Shown: positions 23,381 to 34,510 of the stretch, in pieces
How the letters are laid out: every line of letters starts with the position of its first letter
How positions within the stretch are numbered: position 1 is the stretch's first letter
Assembly (NCBI RefSeq): GCF_008831285.2
Contig: NC_037468.1
Coordinates: 477,001 to 541,000 of the forward strand
Reading direction: 5' to 3'
Source: Nymphaea colorata
Taxonomy: Eukaryota; Streptophyta; Magnoliopsida; Nymphaeales; Nymphaeaceae
DNA: 64,000 nucleotides
Notes under the pieces: model-generated
What the model was told of the DNA's origin: nothing
Database searches by the model: none
What the model saw: the letters and a program-made list of their open reading frames with translations, nothing else
Translations under genes and position numbers: made by a program

Positions 23381-24041
23381 ACTTCTCACAGCGGAGGTCG
23401 AACCCAAGTGACCTACTGCTGGCACGTCTGGAGCTGAAGGCGCATCAAGCGATTCCTCCTTCGCGGAACCACGGTCAGAAACTGAGGTCAATCAGCCAAC
23501 CCCCCCGTGGCAGGCTCTGAAGGCCCAGAGCACCAAACGGAATTGACTCGCAATGCGAGCTGAGAAGCCTCCCTCATCAATCGTGACCTCGAAAATGCAA
23601 ATAGCATTTGTCTGATACAGGAGAGCCCAGGGGGGCATTGGGAGGCTTTGAAGCAAAGCCTTTTTCAAGCTTCCTCCCAACTGTCTGATAATGAATGACT
23701 TGACTTCGAAAAGAGGGATCTCAGGATCCGCGAGCTCAAACACGAGTGTCACACTCTTTTTAAGGACATCCAGAGTTGTTGACAAATTCCCCCAGCAACT
23801 TGAGGCAGACGATGCTTTGACTTTCTTCTTTGACGAGACTCGTAATGAGCTCGATAACGAACTCAAGTCATACCCGGGCCGGGTCGAAATAGCAGATCAG
23901 GAAGACAGAGAAATGCTACAAGCGATCCAGAAGGATCTCCGAAAGAATGACCCCAACTCTGACTATATCCAAAAAAGATTAGGGTCTTTCTCAGTTTCTT
24001 TTTTTTTCGGTATGCCGCTCCGCGAGCAAGGAGCGCCGTGA
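23381..24041 (+). pseudogene. Frameshifted coding-like region of unknown identity upstream of nad3
   Basis: Three consecutive plus-strand segments in different frames read like real protein: an acidic Ser/Glu-rich part near 23420-23545, a charged helical part near 23585-23780, and a Glu/Asp/Lys-rich part near 23790-23985 containing 'VEIADQEDREMLQAIQKD'. The last belongs to an ATG frame of 116 codons (23691-24041) whose first third looks like the shadow of another frame. The pattern suggests a once continuous coiled-coil-like protein broken by indels. I do not recognise the family. The frame ends just before nad3; it is not needed for nad3 and could contribute leader sequence to its transcript. 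Confidence 0.35.
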
Positions 24042-24075
24042 GCAGAGCGCGAGAACGAAGTAGTGGGCTGTGGTG

Positions 24076-24432
24076 ATGTCGGAATTTGCACCTATTCGTA
24101 TCTATTTAGTGATCAGTCCGCTAGTTTCTTTGATCCCACTCGGTGTTCCTTTTCCATTTGCTTCCAATAGTTCGACCTATCCAGACAAATTGTCGGCCCA
24201 CGAATGTGGTTTCGATCCTTCCGGTGATGCCAGAAGTCGTTCCGATATACGATTTTATCCGGTTTCTATTTTATTTATTATCCCTGATCCGGAAGTCACC
24301 TTTTCCTTTCCTTGGGCAGTACCTCCCAACAAGATTGATCTTTTTGGATCTTGGTCCATGATGGCCTTTTTATTGATTTTGACGATTGGATTTCTCTATG
24401 AATGGAAAAGGGGTGCTTCGGATCGGGAGTAA
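24076..24432 (+). CDS. nad3: NADH dehydrogenase subunit 3
   Basis: The 118-residue product is a membrane subunit of respiratory complex I in the inner mitochondrial membrane. The conserved loop 'ECGFDP' (residues 43-48) and the C-terminal 'FLLILTIGFLYEWKRGA' helix identify it. Length equals the usual plant Nad3. The start is the ATG at 24076, giving MSEFAP; two preceding GTG codons are in frame but are not the conserved start. Many codons look pre-edited: Pro at 15, 21 and 27 and Arg at 8 stand where plant Nad3 has Leu, Leu, Leu and Cys, and a His two residues before the conserved ECGF motif replaces Tyr. The mRNA must be heavily C-to-U edited. rps12 follows after 52 nt, the usual nad3-rps12 pair, so they are probably co-transcribed. 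Confidence 0.97.
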   Translation: MSEFAPIRIYLVISPLVSLIPLGVPFPFASNSSTYPDKLSAHECGFDPSGDARSRSDIRFYPVSILFIIPDPEVTFSFPWAVPPNKIDLFGSWSMMAFLLILTIGFLYEWKRGASDRE

Positions 24433-24484
24433 CCACTAGTGAGTGATAGGGCGAAAAGAGGGGGGAAGGACAAAGGAAAGAGCG

Positions 24485-24868
24485 ATGCCTACATTAAATC
24501 AATTGATTCGTCATGGTAGAGAAGAAAAACGGCGCACGGACCGTACTCGAGCTTCGGATCAATGTCCCCAGAAGCAAGGAGTACGCCCGCGTGTTCCGAC
24601 GAGAACACCGAAAAAACCTAATTCAGCTCTACGTAAGATAGCCAAAGTACGGTTGAGCAATCGACATGATATATTTGCTCACATTCCGGGCGAAGGTCAT
24701 AATTCGCAGGAACATCCTATGGTGTTAATCAGAGGAGGTAGAGTGAAAGATTCGCCAGGTGTGAAATCCCATCGTATTCGAGGAGTCAAGGATTTGCTGG
24801 GAATTCCGGATCGAAGAAGGGGCAGATCTAAATATGGTGCGGAAAGACCAAAACCAAAAGAGAGATGA
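24485..24868 (+). CDS. rps12: Mitochondrial ribosomal protein S12
   Basis: The product is 127 residues, close to the usual 125 of plant mitochondrial S12, a decoding-centre protein of the small ribosomal subunit. The start '[17 protein letters not shown]' and the conserved blocks '[19 protein letters not shown]' (residues 39-57) and '[12 protein letters not shown]' identify it. The frame is open 14 codons upstream, but ATG 24485 is the conserved start. The C-terminus ends PKPKER, slightly longer than typical. Ser and Pro codons within '[19 protein letters not shown]' and elsewhere match known edit-prone positions. It lies downstream of nad3 and is probably expressed from the same transcript. 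Confidence 0.97.
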   Translation: MPTLNQLIRHGREEKRRTDRTRASDQCPQKQGVRPRVPTRTPKKPNSALRKIAKVRLSNRHDIFAHIPGEGHNSQEHPMVLIRGGRVKDSPGVKSHRIRGVKDLLGIPDRRRGRSKYGAERPKPKER

Positions 24869-25770
24869 ATGGAAGATGCCTCTGGATTAACGATTCGAAG
24901 TCCCAGTGTACTGCCCAATCTCAATGTAGCCTGATAGGGATCCTTTGATTGTTTCGGTGGCCCTTGATGCCATGCCAGGCACGCCACCTTCCGACGAATG
25001 CCGCAAAGGTAGGTCTTTTTTTCTTCACACTACAAGAGCAGAAAGAGCAGTGGATGAATCTGTTTGCCAGCTCGGCGAATGTCTTGATAGAGCCGGGCTC
25101 CAACGAGATGAACCATTCCAGGTAGGTTAGACTTCTCTGGAACAAGCGAATGAGCAGCGGATCTTCAGTGGCCCGTTGCTGAAGGAGGTGGGCTTTTGGA
25201 TTGCCCGTGCTGGGGAAACTTGGTTTTTTGGAGGGGCCAACGAGCAAAGCGCTCGCCGCGAAGCGAGTGCTTGAGGTCAAAAGGCAAACTTCCGTCTGTG
25301 GGCCTGGCGATTTTAGCTTGAAGGTGCCGTAGCTGTGGGGGTCGAGGGGATTTTGAAAAGTGGTTTGAGGCCCTGCTGACGCATGAGCTGCTGGCGGAGC
25401 TTGATGTGCTGACGCACCCTTGGCCGGCCTGGAAGCCGGATGGTCCAGCGGGAGTGCAGTGATCCGGTTCGATGGTCCCCGGGATGTTTATCCCGGTCTT
25501 GTGCATAATACCATCCCATTCCGATAGAAGGGGACGGGACAGGCGGTTGGGTGGGAGATCAAAATAGGAGTTGAGTCAGGTCAGCGATAACCTGAATTCT
25601 CCCTCATTCGGGCGGAAATCTACGAGGTCCATACTACTGAACTTCACGGAAACCGGCAGGAGGGTCCGTTAGGGCTTCAGGGTTTGATGGGTTGAGCGGG
25701 CTTGGGGCATTTGTTTCCAATCTGAGTTTCCGGTACGAGCCATTTTCAAAGTCAAGGTCAGCGCACATGT
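24869..25770. other. Non-coding, ending in array-3 border repeats
   Basis: No gene recognised. A degenerate border element (CGAGCAAAGCGCTCG, GCGAAGCGAGTGCTTG) lies near 25238-25273. The sequence entering array 3 begins around 25735 with the ACGAGCCATTTTCAAAGTC flank also present near 50005. Confidence 0.5.
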
Positions 25771-25970
25771 CAGCGTACATGACTTTGCTTTGCATTTCAT
25801 CAAAGTGGCTCATGAATCCAAAGCGAAGCATTCAAAGCTTTTGGTTGGAACATCAATTTGCAATTGTCATGGATTTTTGAAGGCATACAATTTGTTGTAT
25901 GGAAAATGGCATCTTTTTGGTATAGTGAGTACTCATGTTGGTATGGTGAGCACTAATGGCATTTGTTTGT
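25771..25970 (+). repeat. 200-bp array leader, copy 1
   Basis: This looks identical by eye to 50028-50227. It contains the non-array leader and the first modules of array 3. Array 2 shares the inner part of the same leader from about 15105. Confidence 0.85.
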
Positions 25971-28900
25971 CAAGTGAGTACTAATGGCATTTGTTTGTAC
26001 AGTGAGTACTAATGGCATACAATTGCAATGAGTCTTCATCTTTCAAGAAGAATCAGTCCTGACCTTTCAAGACAGTCTTAACCTTTCCATTTTTGGTCAG
26101 GTGAGTACTAATGGCATACAATTGCAATTGGTCCTGTCCTTCCATCAAAAGTCCTGACCTTTCAAGACAGTCTTGACCTTTTTGGTAAGGTTAGTCCTGA
26201 CTGTGAAAGACAGTCTTGACCTTTTTGATAAGGTCAGTCCTGACTGTGAAATACAGTCTTGACCAGAAGAATCAGTCCTGATCAGATAGTCTTGATCTTT
26301 TTGGTAAGGTCAGTCCTGACTTTGAAAGACAGTCTTGACCTTTCAAGAAGAATCAGTCCTGATCAGATAGTCTTGATCTTTTTGGTAAGGTCAGTCCTGA
26401 CTTTGAAAGACAGTCTTGACCAGAAGAATCAGTCCTGATCAGATAGTCTTGATCTTTTTGGTAAGGTTAGTCCTGACTGTGAAAGACAGTCTTGACCTTT
26501 TTGATAAGGTGAGTACTGATGACATACAAATGAGTCTTGATGGTCATTCCTCAATCATTCTCATTAGTCCTGACCTTTCATAGTCTTGACCTTTCAAGAA
26601 GAATCAGTCCTGACCTTTCAAGACAGTCTTGACCTTTCCATTTTTGGTCAGGTGAGTACTAATGGCATACAATTGCAATTGGTCCTGTCCTTCCATCAAA
26701 AGTCCTGACCTTTCAAGACAGTCTTGACCTTTTTGGTCAGGTTAGTCCTGACTTTGAAAGACAGTCTTGACCTTTTTGATAAGGTCAGTCCTGACTGTGA
26801 AATACAGTCTTGACCTTTTTGATAAGGTGAGTACTAATGGCATACAATTGCAATTGGTCCTGTCCTTCCATAATCAGTCCTGACCTTTCAAGAAGAATGA
26901 GTCCTGACCTTTCAAGACAGTCTTGACCTTTCCATTTTTGGTCAGGTGAGTACTAATGGCATACAATTGCAATTGGTCCTGTCCTTCCATCAAAAGTCCT
27001 GACCTTTCAAGACAGTCTTGATCTTTTTGGTAAGGTCAGTCCTGACTGTGAAAGACAGTCTTGACCAGAAGAATCAGTCCTGATCAGATAGTCTTGATCT
27101 TTTTGGTAAGGTCAGTCCTGACTTTGAAAGACAGTCTTGACCTTTTTGATAAGGTGAGTACTGATGACATACAAATGAGTCTTGTATGGTCAGGTGAGTA
27201 CTAATGGCATACAATTGCAATTGGTCCTGTCCTTCCATAATCAGTCCTGACCTTTCAAGACAGTCTTGACCAGAAGAATCAGTCCTGACCTTTCAAGACA
27301 GTCTTGACCTTTTTGGTAAGGTCAGTCCTGACCTTGAAATACAGTCTTGACCAGAAGAATCAGTCCTGATCAGATAGTCTTGATCTTTTTGGTAAGGTTA
27401 GTCCTGACTGTGAAAGACAGTCTTGACCTTTTTGATAAGGTCAGTACTGATTTCAAGACAGTCTTGACCTTTCCATTTTTGGTCAGGTGAGTACTAATGG
27501 CATACAATTGCAATTGGTCCTGTCCTTCCATCAAAAGTCCTGACCTTTCAAGACAGTCTTGACCTTTTTGGTAAGGTCAGTCCTGACTGTGAAATACAGT
27601 CTTGACCAGAAGAATCAGTCCTGATCAGATAGTCTTGATCTTTTTGGTAAGGTCAGTCCTGACTTTGAAAGACAGTCTTGACCTTTTTGATAAGGTGAGT
27701 ACTGATGACATACAAATGAGTCTTGTATGGTAAGGTGAGTTCTGACTTTTCCTCACGAATTCTCATTAGTCCTGACCTTTCAGAGTCTTGACCGGAAAGT
27801 AGTCCTGTCCATAATGAGTCCTCACCTGTTTTGGTATGGTGAGTACTCATGTTGGTATGGTGAGCACTAATGGCATTTGTTTGTACAGTGAGTACTAATG
27901 GCATTTGTTTGTCAAGTGAGTACTAATGGCATTTGTTTGTCAAGTGAGTACTAATGGCATTTGTTTGTCAAGTGAGTACTAATGGCATTTGTTTGTCAAG
28001 TGAGTACTAATGGCATTGAATTGCAATGAGTCCTGACCTTTCTAAAATTATAATGAGTCCTGACCTGTTTGGTATGGTGAGTACTGATGACATACAAATG
28101 AGTCTTGTATGGTAAGGTGAGTCCTGACCTGTTTGGTATGGTGAGTACTGATGACATACAAATGAGTCTTGACCGGAAAGTCCTGACCTTTCAAGAAGAA
28201 TGAGTCCTGACCTTTCAAGACAGTCTTGACCTTTCAAGAAGAATCAGTCCTGACCTTTCAAGACAGTCTTGACCTTTTTGGTAAGGTCAGTCCTGACCTT
28301 GAAATACAGTCTTGACCAGAAGAATCAGTCCTGATCAGATAGTCTTGATCTTTTTGGTAAGGTTAGTCCTGACTTTGAAAGACAGTCTTGACCTTTTTGA
28401 TAAGGTCAGTACTGATTTCAAGACAGTCTTGACCTTTCCATTTTTGGTCAGGTGAGTACTAATGGCATACAATTGCAATTGGTCCTGTCCTTCCATCAAA
28501 AGTCCTGACCTTTCAAGACAGTCTTGACCTTTTTGGTAAGGTCAGTCCTGACTGTGAAAGACAGTCTTGACCAGAAGAATCAGTCCTGATCAGATAGTCT
28601 TGATCTTTTTGGTAAGGTTAGTCCTGACTTTGAAAGACAGTCTTGACCTTTTTGATAAGGTGAGTACTGATGACATACAAATGAGTCTTGACCTTTCAAA
28701 ACAGTCTTCATCTTTTTGGTATGGTGAGTACTGATGACATACAAATGAGTCTTGATGGTCATTCCTCAATCATTCTCATTAGTCCTGACCTTTCAGAGTC
28801 TTGACCTTTCCAGACAGTCCTGACCTGTTTTGGTATGGTGAGTACTAATGACATTGGTTTGTACAGTGAGTACTAATGACATTGGTTTGTCAAGTGAGTA

Positions 28901-30885
28901 CTAATGGCATTTGTTTGTCAAGTGAGAGACATACAATTTGTTGTCAAGTGAGTACTAATGGCATTTTGTTGTCAAGTGAGTACTAATGGCATTTGTTTGT
29001 CAAGTGAGTACTAATGGCATACAATTGTCATGAGTCCTGACCTTTCAAAAGGGTCCTGTCCTTTTAAGAAGAAGAAGTTCTGATCTTTCAAGACAGTCTT
29101 GATCTTTTTGGTAAGGTTAGTCCTGACTGTGAAAGACAGTCTTGACCTTTTTGATAAGGTGAGTTCTGACTTTTCCTCAATCATTCTCATTAGTCCTGAC
29201 CTTTCAGAGTCCTGACCTTTCAAAAGAGTCCTGTATGGAATCTGACTTTTCCTCAATCATTCTCATTAGTCCTGACCTTTCAGAGTCCTGACCTTTCAAA
29301 AGAGTCCTCACCTTTTTGGTATGGTGAGTACTGATGACATACAAATGAGTCTTGACCTTCCTGACCTTTCCATAATGAGTCCTGACCTTTCCATCTTTTT
29401 GGTATGGTGAGTACTAATGACATTGGTTTGTACAGTGAGTACTAATGGCATATGGAAAGTACTAATGGCATTTGTTTGCACAGTGAGTACTAATGGCATA
29501 TGGAAAGTACTAATGGCATTTTGTTGTCAAGTGAGAGACATACAATTTGTTGTCAAGTGAGTACTAATGGCATTTGTTTGTCAAGTGAGTACTAATGGCA
29601 TTGAATTGCAATTGGTCCTGTCCTTCCAGAATTAGTCCTGACCTTTCAAAAGAGTCCTGACCTTTCAAGAAGAATGAGTCCTGACCTTTCAAGACAGTCT
29701 TGACCTTTCAAAAGAGTCCTGACCTTCCTGACTTTTCCATAATGAGTCCTGACCTTTCAAGAAGAATCAGTCCTGACCTTTCAAGACAGTCTTGACCTTT
29801 TTGGTAAGGTCAGTCCTGACTGTGAAATACAGTCTTGACCAGAAGAATCAGTCCTGATCAGATAGTCTTGATCTTTTTGGTAAGGTTAGTCCTGACTTTG
29901 AAAGACAGTCTTGACCTTTTTGATAAGGTGAGTACTGATGACATACAAATGAGTCTTGACCTTTCAATCAAGTCCTCACCTTCCTGACTTTTCCATAATG
30001 AGTCCTGACCTTTCAAGAAGAATGAGTCCTGACCTTTCAAGACAGTCTTGACCTTTCAAGAAGAATCAGTCCTGACCTTTCAAGACAGTCTTGACCTTTT
30101 TGGTAAGGTCAGTCCTGACCTTGAAAGACAGTCTTGACCAGAAGAATCAGTCCTGATCAGATAGTCTTGATCTTTTTGGTAAGGTTAGTCCTGACTTTGA
30201 AAGACAGTCTTGACCTTTTTGATAAGGTCAGTACTGATTTCAAGACAGTCTTGACCTTTCCATTTTTGGTCAGGTGAGTACTAATGGCATACAATTGCAA
30301 TTGGTCCTGTCCTTCCATCAAAAGTCCTGACCTTTCAAGACAGTCTTGACCTTTTTGGTAAGGTCAGTCCTGACTGTGAAAGACAGTCTTGACCAGAAGA
30401 ATCAGTCCTGATCAGATAGTCTTGATCTTTTTGGTCAGGTTAGTCCTGACTTTGAAAGACAGTCTTGACCTTTTTGATAAGGTGAGTACTGATGACATAC
30501 AAATGAGTCTTGTATGGTCAGGTGAGTTCTGACTTTTATTCAATCATTCTCATTAGTCCTGACCTTTCAGAGTCTTGACCTTTCAAGAAGAATCAGTCCT
30601 GACCTTTCAAGACAGTCTTGACCTTTCCATTTTTGGTCAGGTGAGTACTAATGGCATACAATTGCAATTGGTCCTGTCCTTCCATCAAAAGTCCTGACCT
30701 TTCAAGACAGTCTTGACCTTTTTGGTAAGGTTAGTCCTGACTGTGAAAGACAGTCTTGACCTTTTTGATAAGGTCAGTCCTGACTTTGAAAGACAGTCTT
30801 GACCTTTTTGATAAGGTGAGTACTAATGGCATACAATTGCAATTGGTCCTGTCCTTCCATAATCAGTCCTGACCTTTCCATAACA
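25882..30885 (-). repeat. Array 3: complex short-repeat array, reverse orientation
   Basis: About 5 kb of the same modules, in the same orientation as array 2. Long segments repeat the block order of arrays 2 and 5, including the GGTCCTGTCC-CAATTGCAATTG block and the GTGAGTACTGATGACATAC block. The 28-bp partner unit is tandem near 27880-28020. The right end is the terminus shared with array 2. No gene is contained. Confidence 0.95.
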
Positions 30886-30923
30886 TTCAGGAAATCGTCA
30901 AAAGTGCTTCCATTGGTCTGAAT
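30878..30923 (+). repeat. 46-bp array terminus, copy 2
   Basis: Same sequence as 21215-21260 (end of array 2). The loci diverge immediately afterwards. Confidence 0.85.
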
Positions 30924-30934
30924 CAGAAAAAGAG

Positions 30935-31070
30935 GGCTTTGTTCTGACGTGACGTGACCTTCAGCAATTTGAAGTTGCGAGTGCTTTGACTATCAGACGT
31001 GCAAAGCCCACAAAGCACTCGCAAAGAGGGCTTTGCTCGTGACTTTGTTCGCTTTGCGAGTGCTTTGACT
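30935..31070. repeat. Border repeat cluster at right edge of array 3
   Basis: Three or more copies of the CTTTGCGAGTGCTTTG word and its complement, plus GACGTGACGTGACC, lie here. 'GCGAGTGCTTTGACTATCA' occurs twice. Confidence 0.8.
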
Positions 31071-31536
31071 ATCAAAGATCCGAGCTTCCATTCATTTTGT
31101 CCTGACTCACTAGGCGAAGGGTCTGATATTGCGTTTGCATACTCGACGAGAGAGAAATGAGATATGAGAGAGACGAGGGGTGAAAACCAATAAAAACATT
31201 AACGGATTTGGGATATGCAGATGGAAGAGATGCTTAGGAAGAGTACTACCTTTGTGTAGAATACATTGAATTGGTTAGGGAAAAGAGTTAGCTGTTGTTG
31301 CTGGAGCCAGTTCTCTTTTGTCTTTCTCGTGGCACGGTCAGAGTGACTGTTGGTGCTTGAATCGTGCTTTTGGTGGTTGGTGCGGTACTCGTGGTGGTGC
31401 TACGAGATGTTATCATAATTTCATAGATACGGATTGATCCCCCGTCAGAACTCAGGATCCGCGGATCCTTTTCATCTAATCACACACAGGTTGCTCTGTC
31501 ATTGTCTGATTTTTGGTTGTCTCCTTACGAAAAAGA
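31071..31536. other. Upstream region of nad5 exon 1
   Basis: No coding sequence is recognised. It presumably holds the 5' leader of the nad5 exon 1-2 precursor, but I cannot assign a promoter motif with confidence. Confidence 0.4.
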
Positions 31537-31766
31537 ATGTATCTACTTATAGTATTTTTGCCCCTGCTCGGCAGTTCCGTAGCAGGTGCTTTCGGACGTT
31601 TTCTAGGTGCAGAAGGAACCGCTATAATTACCACCGCGTGCGTTTCATTCTCTTCTATCTTATCTTTTCTTGCTTTTTATGAAGTAGCACCGGGAGCTAG
31701 TGCTTGCTATCTCAGAATTGCTCCATGGATCTCATCGGAAATGTTTGATGCTTCTTGGGGCTTCTT
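31537..31766 (+). CDS. nad5: NADH dehydrogenase subunit 5, exon 1
   Basis: The exon encodes the first 76 residues plus two bases of Nad5, the large proton-pumping antiporter-like subunit of complex I. The translation begins [17 protein letters not shown] and ends [12 protein letters not shown], the standard plant N-terminus. The length of 230 bp is the usual size of nad5 exon 1. ATG 31537 is the conserved start. The exon end is placed by comparison with known protein continuity (the next residue, Leu, is split by the intron), so the boundary could be off by a base or two. Few editing-type substitutions are evident here compared with exon 2. Confidence 0.95.
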
Positions 31767-32581
31767 TGGCGACCGTGAAGTCACCGGATGAATTGCCGAG
31801 TAGATAGATCTGATCCGGACGCTGCAGTTGCTCCGCGGCGATACGGACTCGACCCGCTCCTACCCCCACCCCGGGGCACCATAGCATGTCGGGGATAAGG
31901 GGGATATACTGGACGTCACAACCCCCTTGGCGGCTGTGCCGCCCTGTGGAGTCGACGTTCCGAAGGCTCCACTTGACAGCCTTTCGATCGATACACAGTT
32001 GAGGAGGCCGATCACGAACGCTACAGGTGTGGGAGCGATCCTGGTCAGGGAAGGCTCAGACGGCGCCTCGCATATGGGTAGCAAGAGGGCGCTTATGCCC
32101 GGACGTGGGGCCTTATGGGGAAGGGCCCAGCCAATAGGGACAGCACACCCCCCACTGAAAGGCGCACCTCTGTATCGACGGCATCACTCTCAGGGTCTAG
32201 TCGGTGGAACCGGTGAACCACGCGAGCTGGTTAGATGCGTGGGGCAGAGGGCTCGTAGTACCCCCTTTTCTTGATCCAGCCTTTGATTCGCATCGGTAGT
32301 CAATCACCTACTCCAAAAATCCGGGGGCTGGCGCCTGCACTGTCAGGCGGTGGACAGGGAAGAAGGGGCCTAAGCACGGCAGATGCCGTACACTTGAGTG
32401 GCACAGGAAAGCGATACCGTACCCGTCGGTTCCCGCGGAAGATCAAGTTGGTGAGCCGTGTGATGGGAAACCTTCCAGCACGGTTCGGAGAGCACTGAAT
32501 ACGAATGAGAGGTTAACCACAACAAGGGGAGCTCGCTCGATTCGCAGATTGGTCCGACTCGTAATTCACTTCTGACCCCGT
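31767..32581 (+). other. nad5: nad5 intron 1, cis-spliced group II intron
   Basis: The 815 bp between the two exons is close to the usual length of this intron. It contains a classic domain V near its 3' end. No maturase or reverse transcriptase frame is present; the open frames within it (for example 31927-32274) are structural RNA read as protein. Splicing would depend on nuclear-encoded factors. Confidence 0.88.
32453..32486 (+). other. Group II intron domain V
   Basis: The 34-nt hairpin begins GAGCCGTG and ends CACGGTTC, with GAAA as the apical tetraloop. It is the catalytic core helix of a plant mitochondrial group II intron and lies about 95 nt before nad5 exon 2. Confidence 0.92.
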
Positions 32582-33797
32582 GTTTGATAGCCCGACCGTA
32601 GTTATGTCAATTGTGGTTACATCCGTCAGTAGCTTGGTCCATCTTTATTCCATTTCATATATGTCCGAGGATCCGCATAGCCCTCGATTTATGTGTTATT
32701 TATCCATTCCTACTTTTTTTATGCCAATGTTGGTGACTGGAGATAACTCTCTTCAATTATTCCTGGGATGGGAGGGAGTAGGTCTTGCTTCCTATTTGTT
32801 AATTAATTTCTGGTCCACACGACTTCAGGCAGATAAAGCAGCTACTAAAGCTATGCCTGTCAATCGAGTAGGTGATTTTGGATTAGCTCCTGGGATTTCG
32901 GGTCGTTTTACTCTCTTTCAAACAGTAGACTCTTCCACCATTTTTGCTCGTGCTAGTGCCCCCAGAAATTCTTGGATTTCTCGCAATATGAGATGGCATG
33001 CCATAACTAACATTTGTATTTTACTTCTTATTGGTGCTGCTGGGAAATCTGCACAGATAGGATCGCATACTCGGTCACCCGATGCAATGGAGGGTCCCAC
33101 TCCAGTATCCGCTTCGATTCATGCAGCTACTACGGTAACAGCAGGCGTTTTCATGATAGCAAGGTGCTCCCCTTTATTTGAATACCCACCTACGGCTTTG
33201 ATTGTTATTACTTCTGCAGGAGCTACGACGTCATTCCTTGCGGCAACCACTGGAATCTTACAGAACGATCTCAAGAGGGTCATAGCTTATTCAACTCGTA
33301 GTCAATCAGGCTATATGATCTTTGCTTGCGGCATTCCCAACTATTCGGTTAGCGTCTTTCATTCAATGAATCACGCTTTTTTTAAAGCATTACTACTCTT
33401 GAGTGCAGGTCCGGTGATTCATGCCATGTCGGATGAGCAAGATATGCGGAAGATGGGGGGGCTTGCCTCCTCGTTCCCTTTCACCTATGCCATGATGCTC
33501 ATGGGCAGCTTATCTCTCATTGGATCTCCTTTTCTAACTGGATTTTATTCCAAAGATGTGATCTTAGAGCTCGCTTACACTAAATATACCATCAGTGGGA
33601 ACTTTGCTTTCTGGTTGGGAAGTGTCTCTGTCCTTTTCACTTCTTATTACTCTTTTCGTTCACTTTTTCTAACATTTCTAGTACCAACTAATTCATTCGG
33701 GCGAGACATCGTCAGATGTCATGATGCGCCCATTCCTATGGCCATTCCTTCAATACTTCTGGCTCTCGGGAGTCCCTTTGTAGGATACTTGGCCAAA
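32582..33797 (+). CDS. nad5: NADH dehydrogenase subunit 5, exon 2
   Basis: This exon is exactly 1216 bp, the standard length for plant nad5 exon 2, and is open throughout. It codes for the core antiporter-like domain. Landmarks are '[16 protein letters not shown]', 'GKSAQIG', '[12 protein letters not shown]', '[15 protein letters not shown]', 'LKRVIAYST' and the final 'VGYLAK'. Conserved Lys and His residues of the proton channel are present. Numerous positions are unedited-looking (for example '[16 protein letters not shown]' and '[11 protein letters not shown]', where Leu/Phe/Ile are expected), so heavy C-to-U editing is predicted. The frame reaches TGA only four bases into the downstream intron, as expected for a non-terminal exon. 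Confidence 0.97.
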
Positions 33798-34510
33798 GTG
33801 TGACCCGTTAGCCCATAAGTCCGTACTTTGACGAAGCGGCTGTTGCTCACCCGACACGATCGTACGAGGTCACAATTCACCCAACACGATCATCCGGGGT
33901 GAACAAGAATTGGGGATCGGATGCGGGCGAAATTCCCGCCAATGACTGAGATGTTCAGTCGACTCCCTCCCCCTTTGTAGGGGGCCGGACCCCTACGAGT
34001 GAGCAGAAAAGGGAGGAGGAAAGAGGCCCTGGTGAACCGTCATAATCAGTGAACAAGTGTAAGCTTCGCTGCCCGACAGTATTCAGTACTGACCACACCG
34101 AGGGACAGGCCCTGAAGCGAAGGACGGGAACGAGCGGAATCAATGTGTTCCAATTTCTGGCCTTGCACCGACCATCCAATGGACCATGGACTAAACGGCC
34201 ACTGCCTGAAATGAAAGGACTATGTCCAGGGGACCGCCGCCCCCCACACAAGGTACATCTTGCGCCTATGGGCCGCTATAATTATCCAAGAAGACACTCG
34301 AAACTGGAAGGATAACCCACCCGGTGGACTGCCGAGCGTCCTACGACACAGGAGCGGGATTCTCTATCAAGCCAAGGCCGTGGGTTGGATGGCCAAGAGG
34401 GCCCACTTGGAGACTTGGGATCTCAGCAGGAAATGCGAAGGTAGCTTGCTGAAAGCCGGCCGGCCGATAGGCGAAGGAGAAGAAAAACGTGAAGTTCTGA
34501 TCTGAGTAGG
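33798..34510 (+). other. nad5: nad5 intron 2, 5' part of a trans-spliced group II intron
   Basis: Exon 2 is followed directly by GTGTGACC, fitting the group II 5' consensus GTGYG. In seed plants this intron is split: its 5' half follows exon 2 and joins in trans to the 22-bp exon 3 encoded elsewhere. The sequence after the exon is structured, with paired CACCCGACACGATCGT and CACCCAACACGATCATCC repeats near 33847 and 33877. No domain V is seen before 34510 and no further nad5 exon is found in the window. The 3' limit of the intron part is not determinable. Confidence 0.8.

Noticed and set aside
24443-24484. Upstream extension of rps12 to the first in-frame codon
   Set aside because: The conserved plant start MPTLNQ is at 24485; the extension has no conservation I recognise.
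10375-30885. Possible CRISPR-like arrays
   Set aside because: There are no unique spacers of constant length, the repeats are variable and nested, no cas genes are present, and the context is a plant organelle.
31927-32274. 115-codon ORF in nad5 intron 1 as a maturase
   Set aside because: It has no reverse transcriptase or domain X motifs; it is structured intron RNA read as protein.
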